DNA of 29,117 nucleotides from a virus. The translations under genes were made by a program, and so were the position numbers. The notes under the pieces are model-generated. The model ran no database searches. It was not told where the DNA came from and saw nothing but the letters and a program-made list of their open reading frames with translations. The stretch is from positions 2,817 through 31,933 of the IMG/VR virus record IMGVR_UViG_3300030101_003220. The stretch is one strand, 5' to 3'. Shown here piece after piece: positions 1 through 6,335 of the stretch (the first letter of the stretch is position 1; every line of letters starts with the position of its first letter).

Positions 1-183
1 TTTAGAGAACTAAAAAAATTAGGTGCTGTGTCACCAAAAACAACATTAAAAGAATTTAAAGATATAATGAAAGCAACGTCATCTTCAAGAATTAAATCTA
101 AAAAAGGTGGTACGATGAACCCTGGCTTAAAAGCATATATTGCTAAGAAAAAAAAGATGAAAATGAAAAGGGGTAAAAAATAA
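1..183 (+). CDS. small Lys-rich phage protein, 3' end only
   Basis: An open frame runs from the first base to the TAA at 181-183, giving the last 60 residues of a protein that starts left of the window. The visible part is strongly basic, with a Lys-rich C-terminal tail. It carries a KKGGTMNPGLKAY segment (around 103-141), whose Gly-Gly turn resembles the Gly-Gly modules in virion proteins further right. The stop overlaps the next start as TAATG, so it belongs to the same translationally coupled set of small basic proteins. Function is unknown. Basic charge and position just upstream of head genes would fit a nucleic-acid-binding or virion-internal role, but that is inference. Confidence 0.65.
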   Translation, partial: FRELKKLGAVSPKTTLKEFKDIMKATSSSRIKSKKGGTMNPGLKAYIAKKKKMKMKRGKK

Positions 184-395
184 TGACAAAACTATGTCCT
201 AGAGGTAAAGCCGCAGCGAAGCGAAAATTTAAAGTATATCCTTCAGCATATGCAAACGCCTACGCAAGTAAAATTTGTGCAGGTAAAATTAAAGATCCCT
301 CTGGTGTAAAGAGAAAAGATTTTAAAGGACGTAAACCAGCAGCTGATGGTGGATTAATTGTTGATGTAGACATGACAACAATGATGGAAGTGTAA
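183..395 (+). CDS. small basic conserved phage protein (PSAYANAYASK type)
   Basis: A 70-residue protein with a basic N-terminal two thirds (CPRGKAAAKRKFKVYPSAYANAYASK, seen here at residues 5-30 in two pieces: CPRGKAAAKRKFKVYP then SAYANAYASK) and a short acidic, Met-rich tail. The YPSAYANAYASK segment is one I recognise from small proteins in many marine phages, where it has no assigned function. Two cysteines (C5, C32) are present. The start overlaps the previous stop (TAATG) and the stop overlaps the following start in the same way. A role in DNA condensation or packaging is possible but unsupported by any catalytic motif. Confidence 0.75.
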   Translation: MTKLCPRGKAAAKRKFKVYPSAYANAYASKICAGKIKDPSGVKRKDFKGRKPAADGGLIVDVDMTTMMEV

Positions 396-820
396 TGGCA
401 AAAAACGGTTTAGATAAATGGTTCAAACAAAAATGGGTAGATATTGGGAGCAGAAAAAAAGATGGTTCCTTCGCAAAGTGTGGCCGTTCAAAACAAAAAG
501 CGGATGCGAAGAGGAAGTATCCGAAATGCGTCCCACTTGCAAAAGCCACACGGATGACAAAAGGCGAAAGGGCGAGTGCTGTCAAACGAAAAAGAGCGGT
601 AGCTCAGGGTGTGGGCGGTAAGCCAACTAACGTTAAAACTTTTACAAGAAAGAAAAAAAGTATGGGTGGATCAGCAGGTGAAAATTCCATGGTCCGTCAA
701 GCACAAAAAAATTATATTGGAAGTTATGTTTCGGGAGACCTAGGTGGGGTACAAGTATCAAATCCCTCTTCTAGAAAATATTATTCTAACCCTGGGTTTA
801 AGATGCCAAAAATATCATGA
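395..820 (+). CDS. basic Cys-containing conserved phage protein
   Basis: A 141-residue, highly basic protein. The N-terminal half has the pattern KWVDIGSRKKDGSFAKCGR, then a KRKYPKCVP segment near residues 40-48. Two well-separated cysteines in basic surroundings could bind a metal or form a disulphide. I recognise this W-D-C-G-R ... KYPKC-P pattern from small proteins of phages and large DNA viruses (possibly the group annotated DUF5872; the number is from memory). The C-terminal half is less basic and rich in Gly and Ser. It starts on a TAATG overlap with the upstream gene and ends in ATGA, overlapping an in-frame upstream ATG of the next gene. Function unknown. Confidence 0.75.
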   Translation: MAKNGLDKWFKQKWVDIGSRKKDGSFAKCGRSKQKADAKRKYPKCVPLAKATRMTKGERASAVKRKRAVAQGVGGKPTNVKTFTRKKKSMGGSAGENSMVRQAQKNYIGSYVSGDLGGVQVSNPSSRKYYSNPGFKMPKIS

Positions 821-837
821 TAGTAGAGAGAGTAACA

Positions 838-1116
838 ATGGCTAAAGGTGGGATGCCACCTAGAAATAAAAAAAATTTTAGAGCAACTAAAAAAGGTGCG
901 GGGATGACTGAAGCTGGGGTTAAGGCTTACAGAAGAATGAACCCTGGTTCTAAATTAAAAACAGCGGTCACTGGCAAAGTCAAACCAGGATCTAAAGCTG
1001 CTAAAAGACGTAAATCATTTTGTGCGAGAAGTGCAGGTCAAATGAAGAAGTTTCCTAAAGCTGCAAAAGATCCTAATTCAAGATTGAGACAAGCTCGTAG
1101 AAGATGGAAATGTTAA
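838..1116 (+). CDS. basic conserved phage protein, RRKSFCARSAGQMKK type
   Basis: I chose ATG 838 (MAKGGMPPRNKK), which gives 92 residues. An in-frame ATG at 817 would add seven residues and overlaps the previous stop as ATGA, so it is a real alternative. The core NPGSKLKTAV ... KAAKRRKSFCARSAGQMKK and the C-terminal DPNSRLRQARRRWKC are strongly conserved in phages (the family is probably the one annotated DUF6321; number from memory). About a third of residues are Lys or Arg. The cysteines in SFCAR and at the C-terminus are part of the pattern. Function is not known; it is a candidate DNA-binding or virion-internal protein because of charge and location only. Confidence 0.8.
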   Translation: MAKGGMPPRNKKNFRATKKGAGMTEAGVKAYRRMNPGSKLKTAVTGKVKPGSKAAKRRKSFCARSAGQMKKFPKAAKDPNSRLRQARRRWKC

Positions 1117-1220
1117 TAAATTTATTTAAAAAAATTTTAGGATTAGATAAAATAGATCTTAGAATTAGAAGATTGGAAAGAGCTAAATACTGGAGAGAAA
1201 AATATGTCAAGAGATCCTAA
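1110..1220 (+). CDS. possible 36-residue amphipathic mini-protein in a gene junction
   Basis: A short open frame begins at ATG 1110 (ATG 1104 is two codons upstream) and ends at TAA 1218-1220. It covers the 87-base gap between its neighbours and overlaps both ends. The peptide begins MLINLFKKILGLDKID and continues with RIRRLERAKYWREKYVKRS. The first part alternates hydrophobic and Lys residues in an amphipathic-helix pattern, and the second is very basic. No clear Shine-Dalgarno precedes it. It resembles its neighbours in charge. It could equally be a chance frame in AT-rich DNA. Confidence 0.35.
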   Translation: MLINLFKKILGLDKIDLRIRRLERAKYWREKYVKRS

Positions 1221-1485
1221 AAAAGGAACGGGTAAAAAACCAAAAGGTTCTGGAAGAAGATTATATACAGATGAAAATCCTAAAGATACGGTTGGTATAA
1301 AGTTTGCCACTCCAACAGATGCAAGAAAGACTGTTGCAAAAGTTAAAAAAGTATCTAAACCTTTTGCAAGAAAAATACAGATCCTTACTGTTGGAGAACA
1401 GCGTGCCAAAGTAATGGGTAAAACCCAGGTTGCATCTATATTTAAAAAAGGAAAGGAAGCGATTAGAAAAAGTAGAAAGAAATAA
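1204..1485 (+). CDS. small basic conserved phage protein (KPKGSGRRLYTDENPKDTV type)
   Basis: A 93-residue protein preceded by GGAGAG, six bases upstream of the ATG. The N-terminus is a disordered, basic Gly/Pro/Lys stretch leading to GSGRRLYTDENPKDTV. The middle has a regular helix pattern (DARKTVAKVKKVSKPFARKIQ), and the end is again Lys/Arg-rich. I recognise the N-terminal motif from marine phage and giant-virus small proteins of unknown function. It is the last of the small basic proteins in this block and ends in TAATG, coupled to the oxygenase-like gene. Confidence 0.75.
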   Translation: MSRDPKKGTGKKPKGSGRRLYTDENPKDTVGIKFATPTDARKTVAKVKKVSKPFARKIQILTVGEQRAKVMGKTQVASIFKKGKEAIRKSRKK

Positions 1486-1982
1486 TGATTAATACCTATA
1501 ATTTATTTGCTGTTCCTGTAACACATGGAAAAATTATTATTCAACATAATTTACATCAAAAGATAATTAAATATGTAGAAGAAAACTATGTGGCTAAAGA
1601 TTTTGTATCTTGTAGAAATGGTTTTCAACAACATGAAAATTTCAACGGTAAAAAAGAATTAGATAATATTTTAAATAAATATTTTTTTAAAACCCTACAT
1701 CTTAGAATAATACATGCTTGGCTAAATGTTTTGTCAAATAATAGTTATAATAGACCTCATTTTCATATGGGAGACAACGTATTTCAATCAGGTGTATTTT
1801 ATTTATCTCGTGACAATAATAATATAAATTTTTTCAGAGACGGAGATACGTTTGAAATCACGCCTTCTCTTTATGATTATTTAGTTTTTCCACATAGTTT
1901 AGTACACTATGTTTTACCCGCGGAAAGAAATGATAAAAGAATTTGTTATGCTTTTAATTTAACCACTATAAAGGAGGAATAA
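1485..1982 (+). CDS. 2OG-Fe(II) oxygenase-like protein (phage PF13759-like type)
   Basis: A 165-residue protein with the double-stranded beta-helix signature of 2-oxoglutarate/Fe(II) oxygenases. NRPHFHMGDN contains H92 and H94, followed by SGVFYL (102-107), FPHSLVHYVLP with distal H141, and KRICYAFN with R152 as the likely 2-oxoglutarate ligand. This order matches the small phage and bacterial family of putative 2OG-Fe(II) oxygenases (2OG-FeII_Oxy_5). The canonical HxD pair is replaced by HxH, so the acidic iron ligand would have to be absent or supplied by D97. Known members are thought to hydroxylate proteins or small molecules; the substrate here is unknown. It begins on a TAATG overlap and ends in AAGGAGGAATAATG, which provides the ribosome site for the next gene. 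Confidence 0.8.
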   Translation: MINTYNLFAVPVTHGKIIIQHNLHQKIIKYVEENYVAKDFVSCRNGFQQHENFNGKKELDNILNKYFFKTLHLRIIHAWLNVLSNNSYNRPHFHMGDNVFQSGVFYLSRDNNNINFFRDGDTFEITPSLYDYLVFPHSLVHYVLPAERNDKRICYAFNLTTIKEE

Positions 1983-2212
1983 TGGACGAACTCACAATTG
2001 TAACTAAGTTACAGAAAATATTAAAAGGTGACTATCAAAATATTGGAGAGAGCATGATGTCTGGCACGGTTGACAACATGGAAAAATATAAGTATATGCT
2101 AGGACAAGCACATACGTGTTTAAAAATTTTACAGGAAATCTCTAACCTGCTAAATGAAAAGGAGCAAAAAAATGAAAAAGGAACAATCATCAAACTCGAC
2201 ACCAAAAGTTAA
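1982..2212 (+). CDS. small helical conserved phage protein
   Basis: A 76-residue protein with a strong ribosome site (AAGGAGG) inside the end of the preceding oxygenase gene and a TAATG junction. The sequence is predicted mostly helical, with Leu/Ile spaced as in a short coiled coil (LTIVTKLQKIL; CLKILQEISNLL). The Lys-rich C-terminal tail overlaps the start of the GroES-like gene by 41 bases in another frame. I recognise no domain. Its position between small basic proteins and head-assembly genes suggests an assembly accessory role, by context only. Confidence 0.7.
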   Translation: MDELTIVTKLQKILKGDYQNIGESMMSGTVDNMEKYKYMLGQAHTCLKILQEISNLLNEKEQKNEKGTIIKLDTKS

Positions 2213-2636
2213 ATACGCTTTAGCTGAAAAATACAAAGAAGAATCTAAAAAAAAACGTCAAGAAGAAGTTGACGGTTATGAACGTTTAAAAACTAAAGAG
2301 GCTTCAAAATTACCTGCACCCACTGGTTGGAGAATGTTAATTCTGCCATTTAAGATGAATGAAAAAACTAAGGGTGGTTTATATCTTGGACAAGATACTT
2401 TAGAGAGACAACAAGTAGGTTCAACATGTGGTCTTATCTTGGCAATGGGTCCAGATTGTTATGGTGATAAAGAAAAATTTCCAGAAGGTCCTTGGTGCAA
2501 GAAAGGTGATTGGGTAATCTTTGCACGTTATGCAGGATCAAGAATTCAAATTGACGGGGGTGAAGTACGTTTGCTGAATGACGATGAAGTGTTAGCTACT
2601 ATAGATAACCCCGAAGATATACTTCATCAATACTAA
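2172..2636 (+). CDS. GroES-like co-chaperonin (Cpn10 fold)
   Basis: Start 2172 was chosen because AAGGAGC lies just upstream; an in-frame ATG at 2154 lacks that spacing. It gives 154 residues. The first 46 are a charged, probably helical extension. Residues 51-145 follow the Cpn10 pattern: GWRMLILPF opening strand, a mobile-loop-like segment KTKGGLYLGQDTLERQQ (65-81), GLILAMGPDCYGD, then CKKGDWVIFARYAG (109-122) and a closing DDEVLATI. Cellular GroES is about 97 residues and works as a heptameric lid on GroEL. Phage versions can replace the host lid for capsid folding, as T4 gp31 does. No GroEL is in the window, so it would act with host GroEL. Location just before scaffold and capsid fits this. 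Confidence 0.85.
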   Translation: MKKEQSSNSTPKVKYALAEKYKEESKKKRQEEVDGYERLKTKEASKLPAPTGWRMLILPFKMNEKTKGGLYLGQDTLERQQVGSTCGLILAMGPDCYGDKEKFPEGPWCKKGDWVIFARYAGSRIQIDGGEVRLLNDDEVLATIDNPEDILHQY

Positions 2637-2655
2637 TCATAGATAGGAGAATACT

Positions 2656-3636
2656 ATGCCAGACGAAGAAAAGAAAACAGTAGATCTTGATACTTCAGGT
2701 CCAGCGATGGATGTAGATGTCCCTGAAACCCCTGAAGCAGGAGTTGTAGAGGAAAAAGAAGTAATTAAAGAAGAGCCTACTGTCAGACCTGTTGAAGAAA
2801 CTTCAACAGAGGTAAAAACAACAGAAAGCGAAAAAGCCGAACTTAAGAAAGACGATAAAGAATTAGAACAATACTCTGACTCAGTTCAGAAAAGAATATC
2901 AAAACTAACTAAGAAATGGAGAGAGGCTGAACGTCAAAAAGATGAAGCAGTTTCTTATGCAGCTAGAATTTTAAAAGATAAAAAATCTAGTGATGCAAAA
3001 CTTTCTAAGTTACAACCAGATTATCTTTCTGTAACAGAAGACGGTATTAAAAATGGTATGGAAGCCGCTCAAGCTAAATTAATGTCAGCAAGAGAAGCAA
3101 ATGATGTAAAAGCAGAATCAGATGCGTTGGCCCAAATATCAGAATTTGGATATAAAAAAGCTAAACTTGAGGAAGCAAAAACTGCACAAGAGGCTTTTGA
3201 AAAACAACAAACGGAAAAGAAACCTTCTGAACCTGTAGCTCCAATGAGCCAGGCGCCAGTTAGACCAGATCCTAAAGCTGAAGCATGGAGTGAGAAAAAC
3301 ACATGGTTTGGTCAGGATAATGCTATGACTTATACGGCGTTTGATCTACATAAAAAGCTAACAGAACAAGAAGGCTATGATCCATCGAGTGACGAATACT
3401 ATGCCGAAATTGACAAAAGAATAAGACTTGAGTTTCCGCATAAATTTGCTAATAATAGTGATACAGGAGAAAATACACGATCTGCTCCAGTACAAACAGT
3501 AGCTTCAGCGAAGCGAAGTACTAAAACTGGTCGCAAAACTGTGAGGCTCACACCATCGCAGGTAGCTATCGCTAATAAATTAGGTGTGCCACTTGAAGAA
3601 TATGCGAAACAATTAAATATCACGAAGGAGGTATAA
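2656..3636 (+). CDS. probable head scaffolding protein
   Basis: A 326-residue protein. The first ~75 residues are acidic and Pro/Val/Glu-rich, likely disordered. Residues ~77-190 are a long charged helix with coiled-coil character (SDSVQKRISKLTKKWREAER onward), and the C-terminus is basic (KRSTKTGRKTVRL). An acidic or disordered N-terminus, coiled-coil middle and basic C-terminal helix, placed just upstream of the major capsid gene, is the classic layout of podovirus scaffolds, where the basic end binds the coat protein. The start has AGGAG at good spacing. No protease motif is visible. Function is inferred from architecture and position. Confidence 0.75.
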   Translation: MPDEEKKTVDLDTSGPAMDVDVPETPEAGVVEEKEVIKEEPTVRPVEETSTEVKTTESEKAELKKDDKELEQYSDSVQKRISKLTKKWREAERQKDEAVSYAARILKDKKSSDAKLSKLQPDYLSVTEDGIKNGMEAAQAKLMSAREANDVKAESDALAQISEFGYKKAKLEEAKTAQEAFEKQQTEKKPSEPVAPMSQAPVRPDPKAEAWSEKNTWFGQDNAMTYTAFDLHKKLTEQEGYDPSSDEYYAEIDKRIRLEFPHKFANNSDTGENTRSAPVQTVASAKRSTKTGRKTVRLTPSQVAIANKLGVPLEEYAKQLNITKEV

Positions 3637-3640
3637 GCAT

Positions 3641-4099
3641 ATGAGTACAGATAAAAAAACTTCCCGTGCGAGCCAGACTCGAGAAAAGGAAACTCGAAAA
3701 AAAGTTTGGACTCCACCATCAGCATTAGATGCACCCCCTGCGCCTACAGGTTTTAGGCACAGATGGATAAGAGCCGAGAGCGTTGGATTTCATGATACAA
3801 AAAATGTATCTGGAAGAATAAGATCAGGATATGAATTAGTTAGATCTGACGAATATCCAGATTCAGATTATCCAATAGTAGAAGACGGCAAATACAAGGG
3901 AGTGATCGGTGTTGGCGGCCTAGTGCTCGCTAGGGTACCAGAAGAGATCGCGCAACAACGACAAGACTATTATGCTAATCAGCATAAAGAAAAAGTTGAA
4001 GCAATGGACAACGATCTTATGAAGGAAGAGCACCCAAGCATGCCTATCGATATCGACAGGCAATCGCGTGTTACTTTTGGTGGCTCAAAGAAATCCTAA
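3641..4099 (+). CDS. conserved phage head-region protein
   Basis: A 152-residue protein whose ribosome site is a perfect AAGGAGGT (3625-3632), inside the end of the scaffold gene and eight bases from the ATG. The N-terminus is basic and disordered; the core PAPTGFRHRWIRAESVGFHD ... RIRSGYELVRSDEYPD and GVIGVGGLVLARVPEE form a recognisable conserved block; the C-terminus is charged. I know this family only as a hypothetical found between scaffold and capsid genes of marine podovirus-like genomes. A capsid-assembly accessory role is likely from context. Confidence 0.75.
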   Translation: MSTDKKTSRASQTREKETRKKVWTPPSALDAPPAPTGFRHRWIRAESVGFHDTKNVSGRIRSGYELVRSDEYPDSDYPIVEDGKYKGVIGVGGLVLARVPEEIAQQRQDYYANQHKEKVEAMDNDLMKEEHPSMPIDIDRQSRVTFGGSKKS

Positions 4100-4135
4100 T
4101 TAGGAATTCATAAACCATCGAAGAACAATTAACCC

Positions 4136-4149
4136 GATGCTTCGGCATC
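4136..4149 (+). promoter_or_regulatory. UUCG-capped hairpin in the leader of the capsid accessory gene
   Basis: GATGC-TTCG-GCATC forms a five-pair stem closed by C(UUCG)G, an unusually stable tetraloop in RNA. It sits 16 bases before the ATG at 4166 and just before the AGGAGG ribosome site, in a 66-base gap. There is no U-tract, so it is unlikely to be a terminator. It may protect or mark the 5' end of the highly expressed capsid mRNA or be an RNase processing boundary. Confidence 0.4.
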
Positions 4150-4165
4150 ATAATAGGAGGACTCT

Positions 4166-4756
4166 ATGGCTAGAGCAAATAAAGATAGTGCCTTTGGTCT
4201 AAGACCAATTGGTAAGATCGGACAGAATAGAGACAACCAGGGTTTAAGTGAGTATTCTATCACAGCAAATGATAGTACTACGATCTTCTTTCAAGACGCG
4301 GTTTCAGCAACAGCAGCAGGTACAATTCACCACGCTGCAGCTTCTGAAGCTTTCTTGTTAGGTTCACTCAATGGTGTCTTTTATACTGACCCGACAACAA
4401 GTAAGCCTACGTTCGCAAATCATTACTCGCAAGTAAATGCGGCTGATATTTCGGCGTTCGTAGCAGATGATCCGTACGAAAGATTCGAGATCCAGTCTAA
4501 CAAAACTACTGCACACACGCAGTCAGACATTTTCCAAAACTGTAATATGGAAATGACAGCTGGAGACTCTGCGAACTTTGTTTCAAAATCTGAAATAGAT
4601 ATCGCAGGTGGTACGACTACTGGTACGGCTCAACTAAAAATAACAGGTGTATCGAATGATATTGATAACAGCAACTTAACTCACGCAAGTGGTCACGTTA
4701 ACTTTGTTGTTATGATCAACGAGCACTTATACAATGCTAAAAATAACGGCATATAA
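4166..4756 (+). CDS. capsid-associated (decoration-like) protein
   Basis: A 196-residue protein preceded by a strong AGGAGG. It begins MARANKDSAFGLRPIGKIGQ, a start I recognise from a protein lying immediately before the major capsid gene in many uncultured marine phages. The remainder is rich in Ser/Thr/Ala and predicted beta strand, without membrane segment or catalytic motif. Its position directly before the capsid gene and its composition fit a head decoration or cement protein. The exact role is inferred. Confidence 0.7.
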   Translation: MARANKDSAFGLRPIGKIGQNRDNQGLSEYSITANDSTTIFFQDAVSATAAGTIHHAAASEAFLLGSLNGVFYTDPTTSKPTFANHYSQVNAADISAFVADDPYERFEIQSNKTTAHTQSDIFQNCNMEMTAGDSANFVSKSEIDIAGGTTTGTAQLKITGVSNDIDNSNLTHASGHVNFVVMINEHLYNAKNNGI

Positions 4757-4778
4757 TAGCGGAATAGGAGATTAAATT

Positions 4779-5690
4779 ATGGCTATATCAAGAGGACAAC
4801 TAGTTAAAGAACTAGAGCCAGGTTTGAACGCACTGTTCGGCTTGGAATATAAACGTTATGAGAATCAGCATGCTGAGATATATGTAACAGAAACTTCAGA
4901 CAGAGCGTTCGAAGAAGAAGTTATGTTATCTGGTTTTGCAAATGCATCAGTTAAACCAGAGGGTTCTGGCGTAGTTTTTGACAATGCTCAAGAAACTTAC
5001 ACAGCTAGATACACTATGGAAACTGTTGCGCTAGCGTTCGCGATCACTGAAGAAGCGATCGAGGATAACTTGTATGACAGACTTGCGTCTAGATATACAA
5101 AAGCATTAGCTAGATCCATGGCAAATACTAAACAAATAAAAGCAGTTGACCCATTATTAAATGGTTTACCTTCAGTGGGAACTTTCACATCTGGTGATGG
5201 TTCTTCATTGTTTGCAACAAACCACCCAACAATAGCGGGAACTGTTTCAAATACGTTGACTACACAGGCGGACCTTAATGAAACTTCATTAGAGCAATCT
5301 CTTATTGACATTGCTAAAATGACTGATGAGAGAGGTTTGAAAATTGCAGCAAGAGGAGTTAAAATGATTGTTCCTTCGGAGAATCAGTTTAACGCTGAGA
5401 GATTAATGAAATCTCAAGGTAGAACTTCAACAGCTGACAATGATATCAACGCAATCGTTTCTATGGGAATGGTTCCTCAAGGATACAGAGTGAACAATTT
5501 CTTAACTGATCCAGATGCGTTCTATCTAATCACTGATGTACCAAACGGTATGAAGTATTTCGAGAGAACACCTATCAGAACAGCGATGGAAGGTGACTTC
5601 GATACTGGAAACGTAAGATACAAAGCTAGAGAGAGATACAGATTTGGTGTCTCTGACTACAGAGGTATCTTTGGCGTTGAAGGTGCGTAA
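4779..5690 (+). CDS. major capsid protein (HK97-fold, Mu gpT-like)
   Basis: A 303-residue protein with AGGAG upstream. The order of features matches Mu gpT-type major capsid proteins: an N-terminal helix (QLVKELEPGLNALFG), an extended E-loop-like region with the FEEEVMLSGFANASVKPEGS stretch, a long alpha segment (FAITEEAIEDNLYDRLASRY), and the diagnostic LFATNHPTIAGTVSNTLTTQ followed by the helix DLNETSLEQSLIDIAKM and a P-domain strand KMIVPSENQFNAERLM. It ends close to a strong terminator, as expected for an abundant product. No long N-terminal delta domain is present, which fits the separate scaffold gene. Confidence 0.9.
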   Translation: MAISRGQLVKELEPGLNALFGLEYKRYENQHAEIYVTETSDRAFEEEVMLSGFANASVKPEGSGVVFDNAQETYTARYTMETVALAFAITEEAIEDNLYDRLASRYTKALARSMANTKQIKAVDPLLNGLPSVGTFTSGDGSSLFATNHPTIAGTVSNTLTTQADLNETSLEQSLIDIAKMTDERGLKIAARGVKMIVPSENQFNAERLMKSQGRTSTADNDINAIVSMGMVPQGYRVNNFLTDPDAFYLITDVPNGMKYFERTPIRTAMEGDFDTGNVRYKARERYRFGVSDYRGIFGVEGA

Positions 5691-5703
5691 TACTTAAAAA
5701 TTT

Positions 5704-5731
5704 AAGGCGGGACACAATCCCGCCTTATTTT
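5704..5731 (+). terminator. intrinsic terminator after the major capsid gene
   Basis: AAGGCGGGA (5704-5712) pairs perfectly with TCCCGCCTT (5718-5726) around a five-base loop, followed by ATTTT. A nine-pair GC-rich stem with a short U-run in an AT-rich genome, 13 bases after the capsid stop codon, is a convincing intrinsic terminator. It probably ends or attenuates the head operon. Confidence 0.85.
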
Positions 5732-5748
5732 AAAACTAGAAAGAAAAA

Positions 5749-6036
5749 ATGCACCCTAAACAATTCAGAGTACAAATTTATGCATATCAGTATCGTGCTG
5801 ATTTTGTTATATCTTCCTTAGACGGTCCCTTAGATATCGAAAATGCCATAGTTGACAAACTAGGAAAAAAAGATATAAAATGGGAATATCTTGGAGAAAT
5901 GATGAATCCCAAGATTAAAAGAATAACCTATGAGGAGGTTATGAATGGAGAAAATGATGTTACATCTACAAGACCTTTACAAGAAAAAGAGGGGTCTGGA
6001 TCTTCAGTGGGAGCAGGAACATCTCAAGGAGGGTAG
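5749..6036 (+). CDS. small conserved phage protein, overlaps next gene
   Basis: A 95-residue protein beginning 18 bases after the capsid terminator, with only a weak GAAAG ribosome site. Residues 1-60 have alternating strand and helix character (FRVQIYAYQYRADFVISSL ... AIVDKLGKKDIKWEYLGEMM). The last 30 residues are Gly/Ser/Glu-rich and probably disordered. Those last 92 bases are also read in another frame by the following gene. No family is recognised with confidence. Position between capsid and neck genes suggests a structural or completion role. Confidence 0.6.
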   Translation: MHPKQFRVQIYAYQYRADFVISSLDGPLDIENAIVDKLGKKDIKWEYLGEMMNPKIKRITYEEVMNGENDVTSTRPLQEKEGSGSSVGAGTSQGG

Positions 6037-6172
6037 GTATACCCTTAATATGGTTAAGATTGATAGACAAGTCAAAGAAGTTCTTACCCATATAAAAACT
6101 GCAGAAGCTAAAAAAGAGCATCTGCAAAATAAAATTGAGGAAGTAGCTCCACAAGTTTCCGTAGCAACTTAA
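5945..6172 (+). CDS. small coiled-coil protein
   Basis: A 75-residue protein whose ATG is six bases after GAGGAGG, a strong ribosome site lying inside the preceding gene. The sequence is charged and helical throughout, with Leu/Ile heptad-like spacing from residue ~37 (VKIDRQVKEVLTHIKTAEAK) to ~66, so a short coiled coil is likely. The first 31 codons overlap the upstream gene in a different frame. Function is unknown. It is the last gene before the regulatory gap at 6173-6335. Confidence 0.6.
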   Translation: MEKMMLHLQDLYKKKRGLDLQWEQEHLKEGRYTLNMVKIDRQVKEVLTHIKTAEAKKEHLQNKIEEVAPQVSVAT

Positions 6173-6220
6173 ACAAAAAGCTACATCGTTGGAAAATTTC
6201 TATCCGCACTACAGGCTCTC

Positions 6221-6249
6221 TTGCACTCTATCTAAAACTAGTATATAAA
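6221..6249 (+). promoter_or_regulatory. sigma70-like promoter for the neck/tail operon
   Basis: TTGCAC (6221-6226) and TATAAA (6244-6249) are separated by exactly 17 bases, giving five of six matches to the consensus in the -10 and four of six in the -35. It lies in the longest non-coding gap (6173-6335) and points at the gene at 6336. Transcription would start near 6256, leaving a leader of about 80 bases that contains the inverted repeats below. The rest of the gap holds no gene that I can see. Confidence 0.6.
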
Positions 6250-6286
6250 TTAATTACTATACAATTAATAATGATATATAGACGAG

Positions 6287-6311
6287 TATAGTCGACGGCC
6301 TAGAGACTATA
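6287..6311 (+). promoter_or_regulatory. inverted repeat in the leader of the 6336 gene
   Basis: TATAGTC (6287-6293) and GACTATA (6305-6311) pair perfectly around an 11-base loop containing a GTCGAC palindrome overlap. A second arm upstream, ATATATAGAC ending at 6283, can pair with nine of ten bases of GACTATATAT (6305-6314), so two mutually exclusive hairpins are possible. The AGGAGG ribosome site follows about 12 bases later. This could be an RNA switch-like element, an operator, or a 5' stabiliser; the sequence does not decide. Confidence 0.4.
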
Positions 6312-6335
6312 TATCTTAACTAGGAGGATACAATC

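Noticed and set aside
817-837. Upstream ATG for the basic protein at 838
   Set aside because: It is possible through ATGA coupling, but the MAKGGMPP start fits the family's usual beginning better; kept as an alternative only.
5749-6172. Programmed frameshift joining the two small genes
   Set aside because: No slippery heptamer with a following structure was seen, and the second gene has its own strong ribosome site.
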